A stretch of DNA of 64,000 nucleotides, taken from the NCBI GenBank assembly GCA_051453625.1, contig JBOZIK010000001.1:47009378-47073377 (forward strand). Reading direction: 5' to 3'. Shown piece by piece: positions 34,964-47,740 of the stretch. Source of the DNA: Welwitschia mirabilis (taxonomy: Eukaryota; Gnetophyta; Gnetopsida; Welwitschiales). Position 1 is the stretch's first letter. Each line of letters starts with the position of its first letter. The position numbers and the translations under genes were made by a program. The notes below the pieces were generated by a model that was not told where the DNA came from, made no database searches, and worked only from the letters and a program-made list of their open reading frames with translations.

Positions 34964-36309
34964 TATTAACATGTAAAAATTGACATTCTAATTAAGTTAA
35001 TAGACCAGTTTATCCTAATAGAAGAAATTAATATAATTGATTTTATTGTAAGAACATGTTTTTTATTAATTTTCTATAATAACTAATAGTTTGCCTATGA
35101 CATTTTCAAGACATTTACTGTACTTTGAAGGACATGCTTAAAATTAAAGATAATCTAGCTTAAAATGTTGGTGTCGCTATTCAAGTCATCTAGTGCCATA
35201 AGTCTTTCCAAGTAAAATTCCTTAATTCTCACATTCTTGACTTATCATACAAAATTTAAACAAATGAAGTTATACGCTTAATCAAATTTTACCTTAGAAA
35301 TAACTTGCATCTTTAACAAAATGTGGTGGTGATGACGATGACACATAGAAGTGACACGTGACATTTCTAAGTAAGATAATAATGGAAACACATGATGACA
35401 ACAACAATTAGTAGTAGCAACAGCATTTAAGAGCCAACTATTGGTCTCATCATGGTGATATCTACCTAAATAAAGATGAAAAACATCCTACCTAATTTCA
35501 TCATTGTGTAAACACTCACTTAATGCTACAAGATAAAGGGTCGTAACCACTCCCACATACATACTTACCTATAAAAGAACTTGAAGTCCTTCATTGTAAT
35601 ATCTTTCATTTTAGTAAAAGATTAAACCTTTCAAGTGTCAATTCGCAATGGTCTTATAAACACTTCTTTAGTGAGTAACCTTGCCTTCAAGGATAGCTTG
35701 AGAAGTTATACCATCATCCATCTTCCTTTGATGTAATGTATTTACTTTAATACATAAAAGTTGTTTTGCTTTTGACTTTAAGTCATGAGATACTTTGTAC
35801 TTGGAACACTTAGATAATAACTTAACTATCATGTTTCATTTTTATTTTAGGAATTCCTTAATCACTTGGTCTAAGTCTTTGTGATTTTAGAGATTCTTAT
35901 TACCTAGGATTCTTACTTTTCATTTTCATTACAAGCTGTGAATAATCAAGTGGCAATTGAGTTCACTAATCTTCATATGATGAATTAGATTATCTCATCA
36001 TAACTCAAGCTAATATACTTGATAGTTTGAAGTGTGTTATAGGAAAAGCATAGAATATTATTAGAGTTAATAATTCTTAGTAAAAAAGTCAGTGAAAACT
36101 TAAAGATTATTTACTTCTCTACTTTTTGAAGTCAAAGCTTCAAAACTACTACTGTCAACTCTTTCATATTCTTTTCTGTTACTTGTAACTTACAAGAAGC
36201 AGAAGCATCGAGTTCTAAAGACCTACCTTAGATATCCTTGTTGAAAGAATTATACTAATGTTGACTTAATTAAATTTAATTCATTATACAAAATAAATAT
36301 ATTTTGACA
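34964..36309 (+). repeat. Gypsy 5' LTR
   Basis: Begins TATTAACATGTAAAAATTGA and ends ATTTTGACA before a PBS. It aligns along its length with 44,758-46,117 (TGTTAACATGTAAAATTTGA...). A TATAAAAG motif is at 35,570. About 1.35 kb. Confidence 0.85.
35570..35577 (+). promoter_or_regulatory. TATA box in gypsy 5' LTR
   Basis: TATAAAAG followed by 'aacttgaagtccttcattg'. The same position in the second LTR reads TATAAAAAGGG. Confidence 0.6.
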
Positions 36310-36325
36310 TTATTACTAAGGATAG

Positions 36326-36345
36326 TGGCACAGTAGCTACTCAGA
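36326..36345 (+). other. Primer-binding site, degenerate tRNA-Asp type
   Basis: TGGCACAGTAGCTACTCAGA resembles the TGGCGCCGTTGCCGGGGA-type PBS used by Athila/Tat elements. The match is partial and includes C-to-T and G-to-A changes. Confidence 0.5.
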
Positions 36346-36559
36346 AAGAGCACAAATTTTCTTTTTAGCAAGCTTTTTAATTAGTTTTTATTTTTCTATT
36401 GGTGGGTACTAGTCCACTCCAATGGTACCAAAATTAATTCTCTTTTTCCTTATTTTCTGTATCTTTTTCTTTTAGTGGTTTATACAAGTTATTCTAGTGA
36501 AATTAAAACTGATTTAATTTTACATTTTCTTTAAGTTTTTTTCTAACATGATTTGTGTT

Positions 36560-38492
36560 GTAAGTCTAACAATGTATTTACAAGTAACAATAGGCCTAGA
36601 AAACTAAAAAATTTAACTGGCATGCTTTCTGTGTTTTAATTTTGGTTTTAATTTTTTATGTAAGATTGCTATTATAACCATTAAAAATCTAAAATAAAGT
36701 TATGATTTCATTAAAATTGGGTTCATGTACACTAGCATTCTTCATTCTTGTTATGTTTTTCTATGACCTCGAGACATCAATTACTTCACGAGATCTATGT
36801 AAACCTTTATGATTTTTCTATAACCAAGGCTTGTAATTGAACTAATATTTCCTCCTTCCCTAACTAGTATCAATAGCTATCTTACATCAAAGACTTTAAA
36901 ACTTTGTTTGTAATCTTTATAAAAACCTAGAAACCCTTTTGTCATTTGGGCTTTATCAAAAATCTTTCTGAAACTTGTCTAAAACCCTTCATGGCTTGAA
37001 TCTGTGATGAGTTAAGAATATTAACTAAAGATCCCTTAAATAAAATGGATCACTTTTTTGAATAGAAAAACACATAATGAAATCAATCCCATGATGACAC
37101 ACAAAGGGAAAAATCCTCCACCTCTCAAGGAAAACCAAACAACAATCAAAGAGAATAAGGATTCTCATCTTAATAACAATAAAATCTAAATGATTTACTT
37201 AATTAATGATTTCCCTTTAATGAATCATTATTAAATTAGAATATAATAGACCAATTAACTATCTACTACCTTGCCTAAGAGGTGACCAAAGCTCAAGCTA
37301 ATGCAACCTACAATAATCAACCTAGGTAAACTCTTTATGGTTACCTTCAATTGCAATACGTAGGAATACCTTCATGTATAGTGCAATCACCCATAAACCA
37401 AAGGTTATAATTCAAGCCTTCCACCATCCAACTTTTGTCTTACTTCCATGGTTTAGAATCTGAGGACTCATANNNNNNNNNNNNNNNNNNNNNNNNNNNN
37501 NNNNNNNNNNNNNNNNNNNNNNNNNNNNNNNNNNNNNNNNNNNNNNNNNNNNNNNNNNNNNNNNNNNNNNNNGGATAAAACCTAAGAACTAAAAATTTAA
37601 CTTGTATTGTGTATTTTTCTTTATCTACTATGATTTCAATTTGGTTTTTAATCTTCTATACTATGTATTTACTTCATGATAAAATATTAAAGTTATCTTT
37701 TAAAAAATTTCATGCTCTTGTTAAGAATTGGCTATAAATGCTTATATTATTCATTTTTTTAAAAATTTTTTATGATCACGATACATTAATACACTTTTGA
37801 GGCATCTGCAAAGCACTATATTCCTCTTGCAAATTTAACTCACATTTAAACTGGCACAACTGCCTATGTTAATAATTGTCAATATCTTTTGTAATCCTTA
37901 CACTTTGAGATTTTGTCTAAGTACTCTTTGTAAATCCAAAAATCATTAAGCCTTATAACCTGTATAAAAAACTAATTTGAAACCTATTTAAAATATCTTA
38001 AACCTAACTTTATAGCTCTTGGATCTATGATGAATCTAAAAGATTAATTAGAAACTGTTTGCAAAAAATGAAACCCTTTTCTAGATTTAAAAAACCCATA
38101 GCAAAACCAACCTCTTGATGACATCCAAAGGGCATAAGCCTCTACCTCTCAAGAAAATCCAAATAACAATCAAAGAGAACAAAACTTTCATCTTAATAAT
38201 AATAAAATCTAAATGACTTACTTAAATTTTTATTTTTCTTTTATGGACCATTATCAAATTAAGATATGATAGACTAATTAACTGTATATTACCTTGCCTA
38301 AGAGGTGGTTAAACAGTAAGCTACTACAACCAATGATAACCTACCTATGCAAACTCTTTGTGATTACCTTCAATCACAATGCTTAAGAACACCTTCATGT
38401 ATAGTGCAACTGCCCATAAATCAAAGATTCGAATGTAAACGTTCTACCATCCAACTTTTGTCTTACTTCCATGGTTTAGAATCTGAGGACTC
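36560..38492 (+). repeat. ~0.9-kb direct duplication of the gypsy leader around a gap
   Basis: Copy a (36,560-37,472) and copy b (37,573-38,492) lie either side of the 100-N gap at 37,473-37,572. Both end with the same 'cttccatggtttagaatctgaggactcata'-type segment. They share landmarks such as 'ccttgcctaagaggtg' and 'accttcatgtatagtgcaa', but differ at many positions. The second element (46,350-47,240) has only one copy of this segment. Confidence 0.75.
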
Positions 38493-38789
38493 ATATCTAC
38501 ACCTTAAGGAGTTTTGAGCTTGTATTTTCAACTATGCCCCAGTATTAGAACACATACAACACACTTAAGACTCATCTTATTCCCATTTTCCTTAAAAGGA
38601 AAGGTAAAATCATGGTTCTACACCCTCAAACCCTTTTGCATCAAAACTTGACTCAATCTAAATAAGGCCTTCATCTCTAAATTCTTTTCAAAACATAATA
38701 TGAATGCCTTGAGAAGAAAGGTAATGAACTATCAGCAAAAAAACCATGAAACATTTTCCAAGCCCTAGAAAGATTTAAGGACTTATTAC

Positions 38790-39480
38790 AAAAATTCCCC
38801 TAGCATGGTTTTAAGCCAAGGAGGAAAATAAGTTTCTTTTATACTAGGTTTTCCATGAATAATAGATAACTAGTTGAGATGATGAGTAGGAGAAATTTTC
38901 TTGTCATGCCCTTAGAGAAAGTTGAGAATTATCTTGAAATCATAGCTAAAGAGTCCTAAAATTGGGAGAAACCTAGTGAACATTTTAGATCCCATCATCT
39001 TGTTAGATTCACTAGTGTATTTAAAGTCCTTGAAATTTTTAAAACTAATAATAGGATAAATGAATTAGCAAGAAGAGTAAAATATCTAACCACCTCATCC
39101 TTACCTTTACCTTTAATCATTAAATTAGAGTACCTACTTTTTTGCATAAATATTCATGAAATAGCTGAGTTTCTATTCATCCCTTTATTTCAAAACACAG
39201 TAAAGTAAATGAGTAAGTTAATGTGGTATGACATCATGAAAAAACTAGAAAAATAACTTGTATGCAACTACATACAACCCTGGGTGGAGGAATCACCCTA
39301 ACTTTTCTTGGAAATTGGATAATTTATATAGTCAAAATCAAATCAACCAATCAAAAAACTCATTCCCTTCATCATTCTCTTATCCCTTCCAATCTAATTA
39401 CCAAAAATCATCTTCATCTATCCCCTTTGAGGAATTAGTAAGAAAGTTCATGAAAACCAAAGTCTAACTCAATCATAATC
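38790..39480 (+). pseudogene. Athila/Tat-type gag relic
   Basis: The start reads as a degenerate version of FYSGLS-NKQLV-MMSRGNFL (better preserved at 47,520-47,741). Next come EHFRSHHLVRFTSVFKVLE and INELARRVKYLTTSS. After a frameshift, TYNPGWRNHPNFSWKL appears at about 39,267-39,315, a hallmark of plant Athila/Tat gag proteins. The open part 39,258-39,467 continues with SFSYPFQSNYQ and FEELVRKFM. Three or more stops and shifts. Confidence 0.75.
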
Positions 39481-39989
39481 ATAAAAAAATACTAAAGTAA
39501 CATTCTTTCTCATTAAGAAATCTTGACTAGAACACTTAATCCATCACTCAATTTCTCCAATAACTTTAACAAACTTAAACCTAAATTTTTTCTACCTCAA
39601 ATCAAAGGAAAATGGGTAAAATTTCCATGAGATCTTAATCAAATCTAAAGGAAGTTAGGTTTTCAAAAAAGTAGAATTGATGTACTTCGAAGAAACTAAG
39701 TCCATTCACCTTATGGGTGGAAAAGAATTAGATAATCCACTTATGTAGAATAAAACCAAAGAAAAACCAACCCCCACCAAAAATCAAGAAAAGGATAAAA
39801 TAATAGAGGAATTCTTGCCTATATAAAAAGAACCCTTACCTTTTATCTAATAACTTAGGAAGGATAATATTATGAAAAAACAATTAGAGTATTTAGAGAT
39901 CTATAAGAAATTTAAGATAAATATCCCTCATTTGGAAGCTATTAAGTAAATGCCTTCCTATGAAAAATTCCTCAAAGACATGTGCACTT

Positions 39990-40240
39990 TGAAAAGACGC
40001 ATGAATATAAAGAGCAAAGTCTTTTTAGTGCAAAATATAAGTGTAATCTTTTAGAATTAATTTCCACCCTAGTATAAAGGCCCTAAATGCCCTACAATCG
40101 TAATCACCATAGGAAATATGCAACTTAACCAAGCCTTATTGGACTTAAAATCCAGTGTAAACTTGCTTCCTTATAATACATATAAACAATTAGGCTTGGA
40201 AGGGTAGCATAGAAATACAAAAATATAACTCTAGCTACTT
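39990..40240 (+). pseudogene. Gypsy aspartic protease relic
   Basis: The frame reads SYEKFLKDMCTLKRRMN, then GPKCPTIVITIGNM and the active-site region ALLDLKSSVNLLPYNTYKQL. In the family the site is DLGASVNLLP, so the active-site Gly-Ala is Lys-Ser here. The protease would cut the element's polyprotein. Confidence 0.8.
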
Positions 40241-40639
40241 GATAATTCTATAAAAATACATTAGAAATTATATAGGACATATTATTAGGGTTTATAGATA
40301 TTATTTCCTAGTGGTTTTTGTAGTTTTGGACATGGACAACACAACAAACCAATTAGTACCCCTCATCTTAGGAAGACCTTGCCTAGTGACTTGAAATGCC
40401 TTAATCAACTGTAGGAATGATTTGATGAAAGTTTCCATTGATATTATGACATTAAAATTGAATGTTTTCAATACTGTGAAATTTTCATCTAATTATAAAG
40501 GGGTAGAACATATGGATAGGATAGGAAGCCTCTTATAAGACTAAGAGTCCTCCACTCATGTTTCTAGAAATGATTACTTAGACTCTTCTCAAAAATCATG
40601 CCCTATCACTCAGGATGAAACCTTTCTTAAAGTTAAGAT

Positions 40640-42130
40640 TCTACCGAATAACCTCAAACATGCTTTCTCATGAGAAATTCCACCTTTCTAGTAGCTATCA
40701 ATTCTTTCTTAATCTTATCCCAAGAAACTAAGTTACTAAACTTTTTAAGGAAGCATAAGCAAGTAATGGAATGGATTCTTCTGGACATTAAGAGTATTAA
40801 TCTTAGCATCTACATGCATTACATTTGCTTAGAAGAGAATGAAAAGCCATTTGTAAAAGCCCAAACAAGGATAAACCAACCCCTAAAGAAAGTGATAAAA
40901 AAATGAGTTGATCAAACTCTTAGACAATGGAATTATCTATCCCATCTCATATAGGAAATGGGTAAGTCCTACCCAAACTGTAGTAAAGAAATTTAGAATT
41001 ATTCTAATTCCAAATGAACATAATGAGCTCATCCCCACCAAACCTACAATAAAATGGAGAATGTAAATAAATTATAGAAAATTAAATGCCATATTTAGAA
41101 AAGATCACTTTGCGCTCCAATTTTCTAATTAAATCTTAGATCAACTTATAAGACATCCTTTTTATTACTTTTTAAATGGGTATTCAGGGTATAAACAAAT
41201 AGAAATTACCCCTAAAAACCAACATAAAACCACCTTCACCTTTCCTTATGAATTCCTTGCTTATAAAAGAATGCATGTTGGTTATGCAATTCGCTTGCCA
41301 CATTTCAATGTTACATGATTGGAATTTTTTCTGATTTATTAGACTAATGCATTAAAATATTTAAGGTTGATTTCTCTATCTATGAGATCTCTTTCAATCA
41401 TTATCTGCATAACTTATACTTTATTATTGTGTGACTTAATTGGGAAAAATGTAACTTTATGGTTAATAAAGGTATAGTGTTATGACACATTATCTCCTCT
41501 AAAGGCATTCAAGTAGATCCCATGAAATTGTTTCTAATCGCATACCTATCGATGCTACAAAAATACAAATACATTGGACCCTTTTTAAGACATGCAAAAT
41601 ATTATAGGAAATTCATTAAATATTTTAGCAAATTCTCTAAACCATTGTCTAACCTCCTAAGCAAAGATACCTTTTTCAATTGAATCCTCGAGTGTCAACT
41701 AGATTTTGGACAACTTAAGGAAAAACTTACTTCCATTCCCATCATTTAATCACCCAATTGGAGGTTACTCTTTAAATGTATGTGTAATGATAATGATTAT
41801 ACAATTTGAGCCATGCTAGAATAAAGCATAGATAGAAAACCAGTCATAATATATTACATTAGTAAAACATTAAATGACACTTAATTCAACTACAGCATTA
41901 TGGAAAAAGAGCTATTGGCCATAGTCTTTCTCTTAGAGAAATTAGGCAACATCTGTTAGGTTCTAAGATGATTATCTATATAGATCACTCATCCCTTAGA
42001 TATTTATTCTCCAAAAAGGATTTAAAACCTAGATTAATTAGATGGATTCTACTTTTATAGGAGTTTGACTTAGAAATTAAAGACAAAAAGGGCTTTGATA
42101 ATTTTGTTGTGGATCACCTTTTATGAATAA
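40640..42130 (+). pseudogene. Gypsy RT-RNase H relic
   Basis: An open part (40,670-40,906) carries FLRKHKQVMEWILLDIKSI and INQPLKKVIKK, the linker before RT. RT continues with NELIPTKPTIKWRM-INYRKL, FRKDHFALQF, YYFLNGYSGYKQIEITPKN and TTFTFPYEFLAYKRM. It then shifts frame through the catalytic region and resumes at HAKYYRKFIKYFSKFSKPLS near 41,600. RNase H shows [13 protein letters not shown] and [18 protein letters not shown] near 41,850-41,940, then YIDHS. Stops fall mostly at expected Gln, Trp or Cys codons. Confidence 0.85.
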
Positions 42131-42289
42131 CTTAAGAGAATCCATAAAAATCCCTTTTTCATTAATGATACCTTCCCTGATGGACATATCTTCTTAATTG
42201 AGGAAATACCTTGGTTCACGGATATTACAAACTACTTAGTTTCCAAGACCACTGCCTCTCACTAGACTATTAATAATAGAAAGAGATTC

Positions 42290-43330
42290 TTAAATCATGC
42301 TAAATACTTACTTTGGAATAGTCCATATTTATTTAGGTATTACCTAGATTAATTCTTCTATAAATGTATGCTCTAAACTAAAATACATGATATTCTTAAG
42401 CATTTTCTTTCTGAGGCCTATAGGAGCCATTATTAGACTAAGAAACCTACTACAAAAGTTCTTCAATCTAGTTTCTATTTATTGTCCATTTTAAAATACT
42501 CCTACCTCTATTAAAAATCTTGTGATAATTGTAAAGAATTAGTAAATATTTCGTGAAGGCGTATGATATTCTTGGACTCCATTCTCATCATTCAACCCTT
42601 TGATATTTGGGGAATCAATTTTCAAGATTCATATCCACCCTTAAACAAGCATTAGTATATTCTTATCCATGTTGGTTATATGACTAAATGGATAGAGGCA
42701 TATGCATGTTGATCAAAAAATGTTTAAATAATGATGAAATTCTTTAAGAAAAATATCTTAATGTGATTTGTTTTTTTCACAATTTTTTATTTTTAAGAGA
42801 GGAATACATTACTACAGTAGAATGTTTAACAACCTTATAAAGTATAAACATCTTACCAACCCCAAACTAGTAGTTAAGTTAAGGTTATAAATAGGGAAAC
42901 AAAAAAAATTCTACAAAAAGTAGTAAACTTAAAAGAAAATACTAGTCTTTTAAGCTTAATGACATTTTATGAACCTATCGCATAGCTTATAAAACACTCT
43001 TAGAAATGTATTTGTTTAGATTGCTCTATTAAAAAACTTGTAATTTACCTATACAACTAGGACACATGGCATATTAGGTAATTAAAAATATAAACTTAGG
43101 TTTGGAGGTAACAAGGAAGAAAAGGGCCATACAACTTAAAGAATTATATGAAATTAGGAATGATGCCTATGAAAACATGAAGATCAACAAAGAAAGGATA
43201 AAAAATTTCAATGAGCAAAACATCCTTAGGAAAACATTTCAAGAAGAAAAACTAGTTTTACTTTATAACTCATGATTACATCTATTCCCAGGCAAACTAG
43301 CCGCTAGGTGGAAAAGTTCATTTTTAATTT
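42290..43330 (+). pseudogene. Gypsy integrase relic
   Basis: SPYLFRYYLD, DILKHFLSEAYRSHY, KKPTTKVLQSSFYLLSILK and KSCDNCKELVNIS form the HHCC zinc-binding region, with one His read as Tyr. PFDIWGINFQ and HVGYMTKWIEAYA open the core. The Y-PQT-S and NRE segments near 42,870 are still visible. The C-terminal part has ELYEIRNDAYENMKINKERI, FQEEKLVLLYNS and LFPGKLAARWKSSF near 43,130-43,325. Many stops. Confidence 0.8.
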
Positions 43331-44746
43331 AAAAAAGGTTTTGTTTAATGGAGTATTTCTCATTAAAAACACCAAAAACCATTAATAATTCAAAGTTAAT
43401 GGACATCACCTTAAATATTATCATTCATCTATCCCATAGACTTATGAATTTATGAGACTTATAGACCCAAGTTAATGGACTTTAACATAAATCACTAATA
43501 AGTGATCTCGTTATCACCTAAGTAGCAAATATGACTAAGTATAGTTATAAGTTTTTTAAAGAAAAGTTACTCTCATTTTGAGTTTGATTATTTAAAGAAC
43601 ATTCTATTAAGGTATTCAATTTTGATAAATCATGGCTGAAAAAAGTATGATCTATCTTTATATTATGCTTCTTAGATTTTAATGGGAACAAGATTTATCT
43701 TGATTAGGCTATTGAGAAAATGAATCCTCTTATGTGCATAAAAAATGAATATAAAAAGATGAATAAAAGAAGAATATATCTTCTCCAAATGTACATCTTA
43801 TTAATTACTAAATTGGGTTTAGTTAACTATATTAAGGCTATGGACGTTTACTAGCAATGTAGCTCTAATAATCTAATTATGACATAACCCACCACATTGG
43901 AGCTATGAATGCTCACTGGAAATGTAGCATTGATTTCTTCACAAAATAACATGCTTATCTCTATTAAAAGAAAACGTTGCAATACTGGATGCTCAATTTG
44001 ATTCAAAGGCTTAAAACAAAGGACATATATATTGATCGAAAGAAAAAATAAAGGAAAGAAAAAGATGGATAGTTAAGGACTTCTACAATCTATCATTTTT
44101 TCACTTTCATACTTAAGATTTGCTATGACTTCTTGAATTTTTATAAGTTACTTGATCAAGACCACACTTAGTTGATATTGAGATCCACTTAAAAACTATA
44201 AAAATATAATAAGAGTTATTAACTTAGGAAGGTTTACTTATTTATTTATTAGTTTTATGATTTAGTTCATTGATGCATTTTCGTTTTCCATCTCCATCAT
44301 CCACTTCACTTTACCCTTGTTTAATGAGAAATAAATCATAAGACATAAACCACTTTTTATGGGTTGGATTTTCACTTAGCATTTAATAAAATGGTCATTT
44401 TACATTTAGTTAGTTTTTCCTTTTTATAGCTTAGTCACATCACTTTACATTGCTTTTAATAAAAGGGCTTGTTAAGATTTCTCTAAGGTTATGTTCTCAA
44501 ATGATTTAAACACTTTTTATCATACAACTTTAAGGACAAAGTTCAGTTTGGTTAAGGGTTATAATATCCAATTTTCATGTTACTTTTCACCAAATTTTTT
44601 ATTTTGATGCCTTAATAATAGAAAGTTAGTTATAAAATTTCTTAGAGTTACATGATTTTTAGACTTGAGCACTTTGACTTAGAAAATTTTCCCATGTTTA
44701 ATTGTTTCATTATTAACTTTTTGCTAAGGATCTTGGTAAAAGTCTA
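43331..44746 (+). other. 3' non-coding region of gypsy element
   Basis: No further ORF recognised. It contains the stretch between integrase and PPT that is usual for Athila/Tat elements and sometimes holds an extra ORF. None is readable here. Confidence 0.4.
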
Positions 44747-44757
44747 GTTAGAGGATG
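44747..44757 (+). other. Polypurine tract before second gypsy LTR
   Basis: GTTAGAGGATG immediately precedes TGTTAACATG, the LTR start. It is a weakened purine tract. Confidence 0.45.
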
Positions 44758-46117
44758 TGTTAACATGTAAAATTTGACATTTCAATCAAGTTAATTAATC
44801 AATTTATCTTAATAGAAGACATTAATATAAATAATTTTATCAAAAAAATGTCTTCTATTGGTTTTCTATAATAATTATAAACTTATCATTTGCTCATGAC
44901 ATTTTTAGGATACTTACTGCACATTGAAGGACGTGCTTAAAATTAAAAATAATATAGCTTAAAACACCAGAACCACTATTCAGGTCACTTGGTGTCGTTG
45001 ATTCTTCTAAGAAAAATGCCTTATGTCTCATGTTCCTGACTTGTCATGAAAAATTTAGTCAAATAGAGTTATGGGATTAATCAAATTTATCCTTGGAAGT
45101 AACTTGAATTTTTGATGATACATGATGATGATGATGATGATAACACGTAGAAGTGACAGGTGGTATTGACAAGTAGGATAATGATGGAAACACAAGTGAC
45201 AATAGTGTTTAGGAGTAGTAGAAACACCCAAGAGCCAAGTGTTAGCCTCGTGATGATGATCTCTACTTAATGAAAGATGACAAACACCCTACCTAATGCC
45301 ATCATTTTGTAACTATTCACCTAATGCTATAAGCCAAAGGCTTCTAACCACTCCCACCCCCCGTCCTTGTCTATAAAAAGGGCCTAAAACCCTTCATTAT
45401 AATATCTTTCATTTTGGCAAATGATTGAACCTTTGAAAAGCATCAAGTTATGATGGCCTTCTAAGCACTTACTTAGGGAATGAACTTGTCTTCAAGGATA
45501 TCTTGAGGAGTTCTACTAGCATCCATCTTCCTTTGATGTAATGTATTTTCTTTAATATATAAAAGTATTTTGATTTAGATTTTAATTCACAAGTCACTTT
45601 GTACTTGGAATACTTAGATAACAAGTTAACTATCATGTTTTATTTTCATTTGAGTGAATTCCTTAATCATTTGGTCTAATTCTTTATAATTTTAGGGATT
45701 CTGAGTACCTAGGGTTCTTACTTTCCATTTTTATTGCAAGGCTATAAAGAATCAAGTAGAAATTGAGTTCGCCAATCTTCATATGGTGAATAAGGTTATG
45801 TTACATTAACCCAAGCTAATATACTTAATAGTTTTAAGTATGTTATAGGAAAAGCATAGGATATTAACAGAGTAAAGGATTACTAGTGCACAAGTCAATA
45901 AGAACTTAGAGCTTGTTTATTTCCCTTCTTTTTTAAAGTTAAAGTTTCAAAACTATAACTCTGAACTCTTACATTTTTATTTCTCTTAATTGTAACTTGT
46001 AAGAAACAAGAGCATGTAACTTCTAAAAACCTACTTAATTATCCCTATAAAGAGAATAATACTAAGTATTAACTCAGTTAAATCTGGTTCATTGTATGTA
46101 ATAAATAGATTTTGACA
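44758..46117 (+). repeat. Second gypsy LTR, shared between two internal regions
   Basis: It aligns with 34,964-36,309 from TGTTAACATG to TTTTGACA. It contains TATAAAAAGGG at 45,372 and a (GAT)n-like run near 45,125-45,142. It acts as 3' LTR of the left element and as 5' LTR of the truncated unit to the right. Confidence 0.85.
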
Positions 46118-47740
46118 TTATTAAGATAATGGCATAGTATCTATTCAAAAAGAGCATAACTTTTCTTTTTTGTGAGCATTTTAGTTATTTTTTTATTTTC
46201 TAATGGAGGCTATTATCCACTTCAGTGATATTTGAACTAGTTCTTTTTTTCTTTCTTTTGTGTATCTTTTCTTTTCTATGGTTACACAGGTCATTCTAGC
46301 AAAATTTAAGCTAGTCTGGTTTTACATTTTCTTTAATTTTTTCCTCTAAGATGATTTGTGTTGTAGGTCTAATAGTGTGTTTACAAGTTGCAATAGGTGT
46401 AAAAAAATAAAAAAATTAACTTGCATGTTGTTTGTGTTTTAATTTATATTTTACTTTTCTGTACAAGTCTACTATAATAAACCTTAAAAATTTAAAAAAG
46501 ATTTTATAATTTCATTAAAATTGCATTCATATGTGCTCACATCCTTTGTTATTATTACATTTTTCTATGACTTAGGTATGTCAATCACTGCGTGAGGTCT
46601 GTGCGAACCTCTATGATTTTTTTGTAATCAAGACTTGCAATTGAACTGGTGCCATTAACTATCTTGCACTAAAGACTCTGAAACTTTATCTGTGACCTCT
46701 ATGAAAACCCAGAAATCATTTTGTCATTTAGGCTTTGTCAAAAACCTTTGTGAAACTTGTTTAAAACTTATTTTATACCTTGCATGTTTTAAATCCATGA
46801 CAAGTCAACAAGATTAATTATGAATTCCTTTAACAAAATGGATCTGTTTTCTAAATAGAGAAACATACAATAAAATCAATCCCATGATGACACCTAAAGG
46901 AAACAAGCCTCACTTATCTCAACAAAAAAAAAAAAAGAAAAGAAATCTAAATAACTTACTTAATTCTCAATTTTCCTTTAATGAGTCATTGTTAAATTAG
47001 GATATAATGGGCTAATTAACTACCTACTACCTTGCCTAAGAGGTGATCAAAACCCAAGCTAACATAGTTCATAATAACTAACCTAAGCAAACTCTTCATG
47101 ATTACCTTCAACCCTAATGCTTAGGAATACCTTCATGTATAGTGCAATCACCCATAAACCAAAGGTTATAATTCAAGCCTTCTACCACCCAAATTTTGCC
47201 TTACTTCCATGGTTTAAAATCAGAGGGCTTATAACTACACTGTAAGAAATTTGAATGTGTATTGCCAATTGTACCCCAGTAGTAGAACACAAATGACACA
47301 CTTAGGATTATCTTATTCCTTTATTTCTTAAAAGAGAAGGAAAAATCATGGCTCTACACCCTCAAGCCCTTTTCCATCAGAAGTTGATCCAATCTAAATA
47401 AGGTCTTCATCCCCAAATTATTTCCAAATTATAAGACAAATACTTTGAGAAGACGGATAATGATCTATTAGAAAAAAGATCATGAAACATTTTCCCAAGA
47501 CCTATAAAGATTTAAGGACTTGTTACAAAAATGCTTCCAACATGAATTTGAGCTAGGGATGGAAATAAGTTTCTTTTATAGTGGGTTGTCCACGTACAAT
47601 AAACAACTGGTTAAGATGATGAGTAGGGGAAATTTCCTTAGTATGTCCTTAGACAAAGTTAGGGAATATCTTAAAGCTTGGGATTATTTGATCTCAAGGT
47701 TTTTATTTTGTGGCTTATTTGTATTTTTGCCTAGACTTTG
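46118..47740 (+). mobile_element. Truncated second gypsy internal region (PBS, leader, gag start)
   Basis: After the LTR comes a PBS-like TGGCATAGTATCTATTCAAA (46,130-46,149), then a leader matching 36,326-38,790 but with only one copy of the 0.9-kb segment. The beginning of gag follows at 47,520-47,741 (KCFQHEFELGMEISFFYSGL, QLVKMMSRGNFLSM). Homology stops near 47,740, where a copia element on the opposite strand begins. Confidence 0.8.

Larger units (their letters stand above)
34964..46117 (+). mobile_element. Athila/Tat-like Ty3/gypsy element with two LTRs
   Basis: 5' LTR 34,964-36,309, PBS 36,326-36,345, long leader with a tandem duplication (36,560-38,492), gag (38,790-39,480), protease (39,990-40,240), RT (40,640-41,650), RNase H (41,700-42,130), integrase (42,290-43,330), non-coding tail and PPT (44,747-44,757), then a second LTR (44,758-46,117). 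The PBS type and the gag words NPGWRNHPNFSW and ALLDL-SSVNLLPY are those of Athila/Tat elements. The second LTR is followed not by flanking DNA but by another PBS, leader and gag. Non-functional; dozens of stops. Confidence 0.85.

Noticed and set aside
34964-47740. An endogenous pararetrovirus or viral insertion
   Set aside because: The gene order, LTRs, PBS, protease and integrase motifs are those of Athila/Tat Ty3/gypsy retrotransposons. No movement or coat protein is present.
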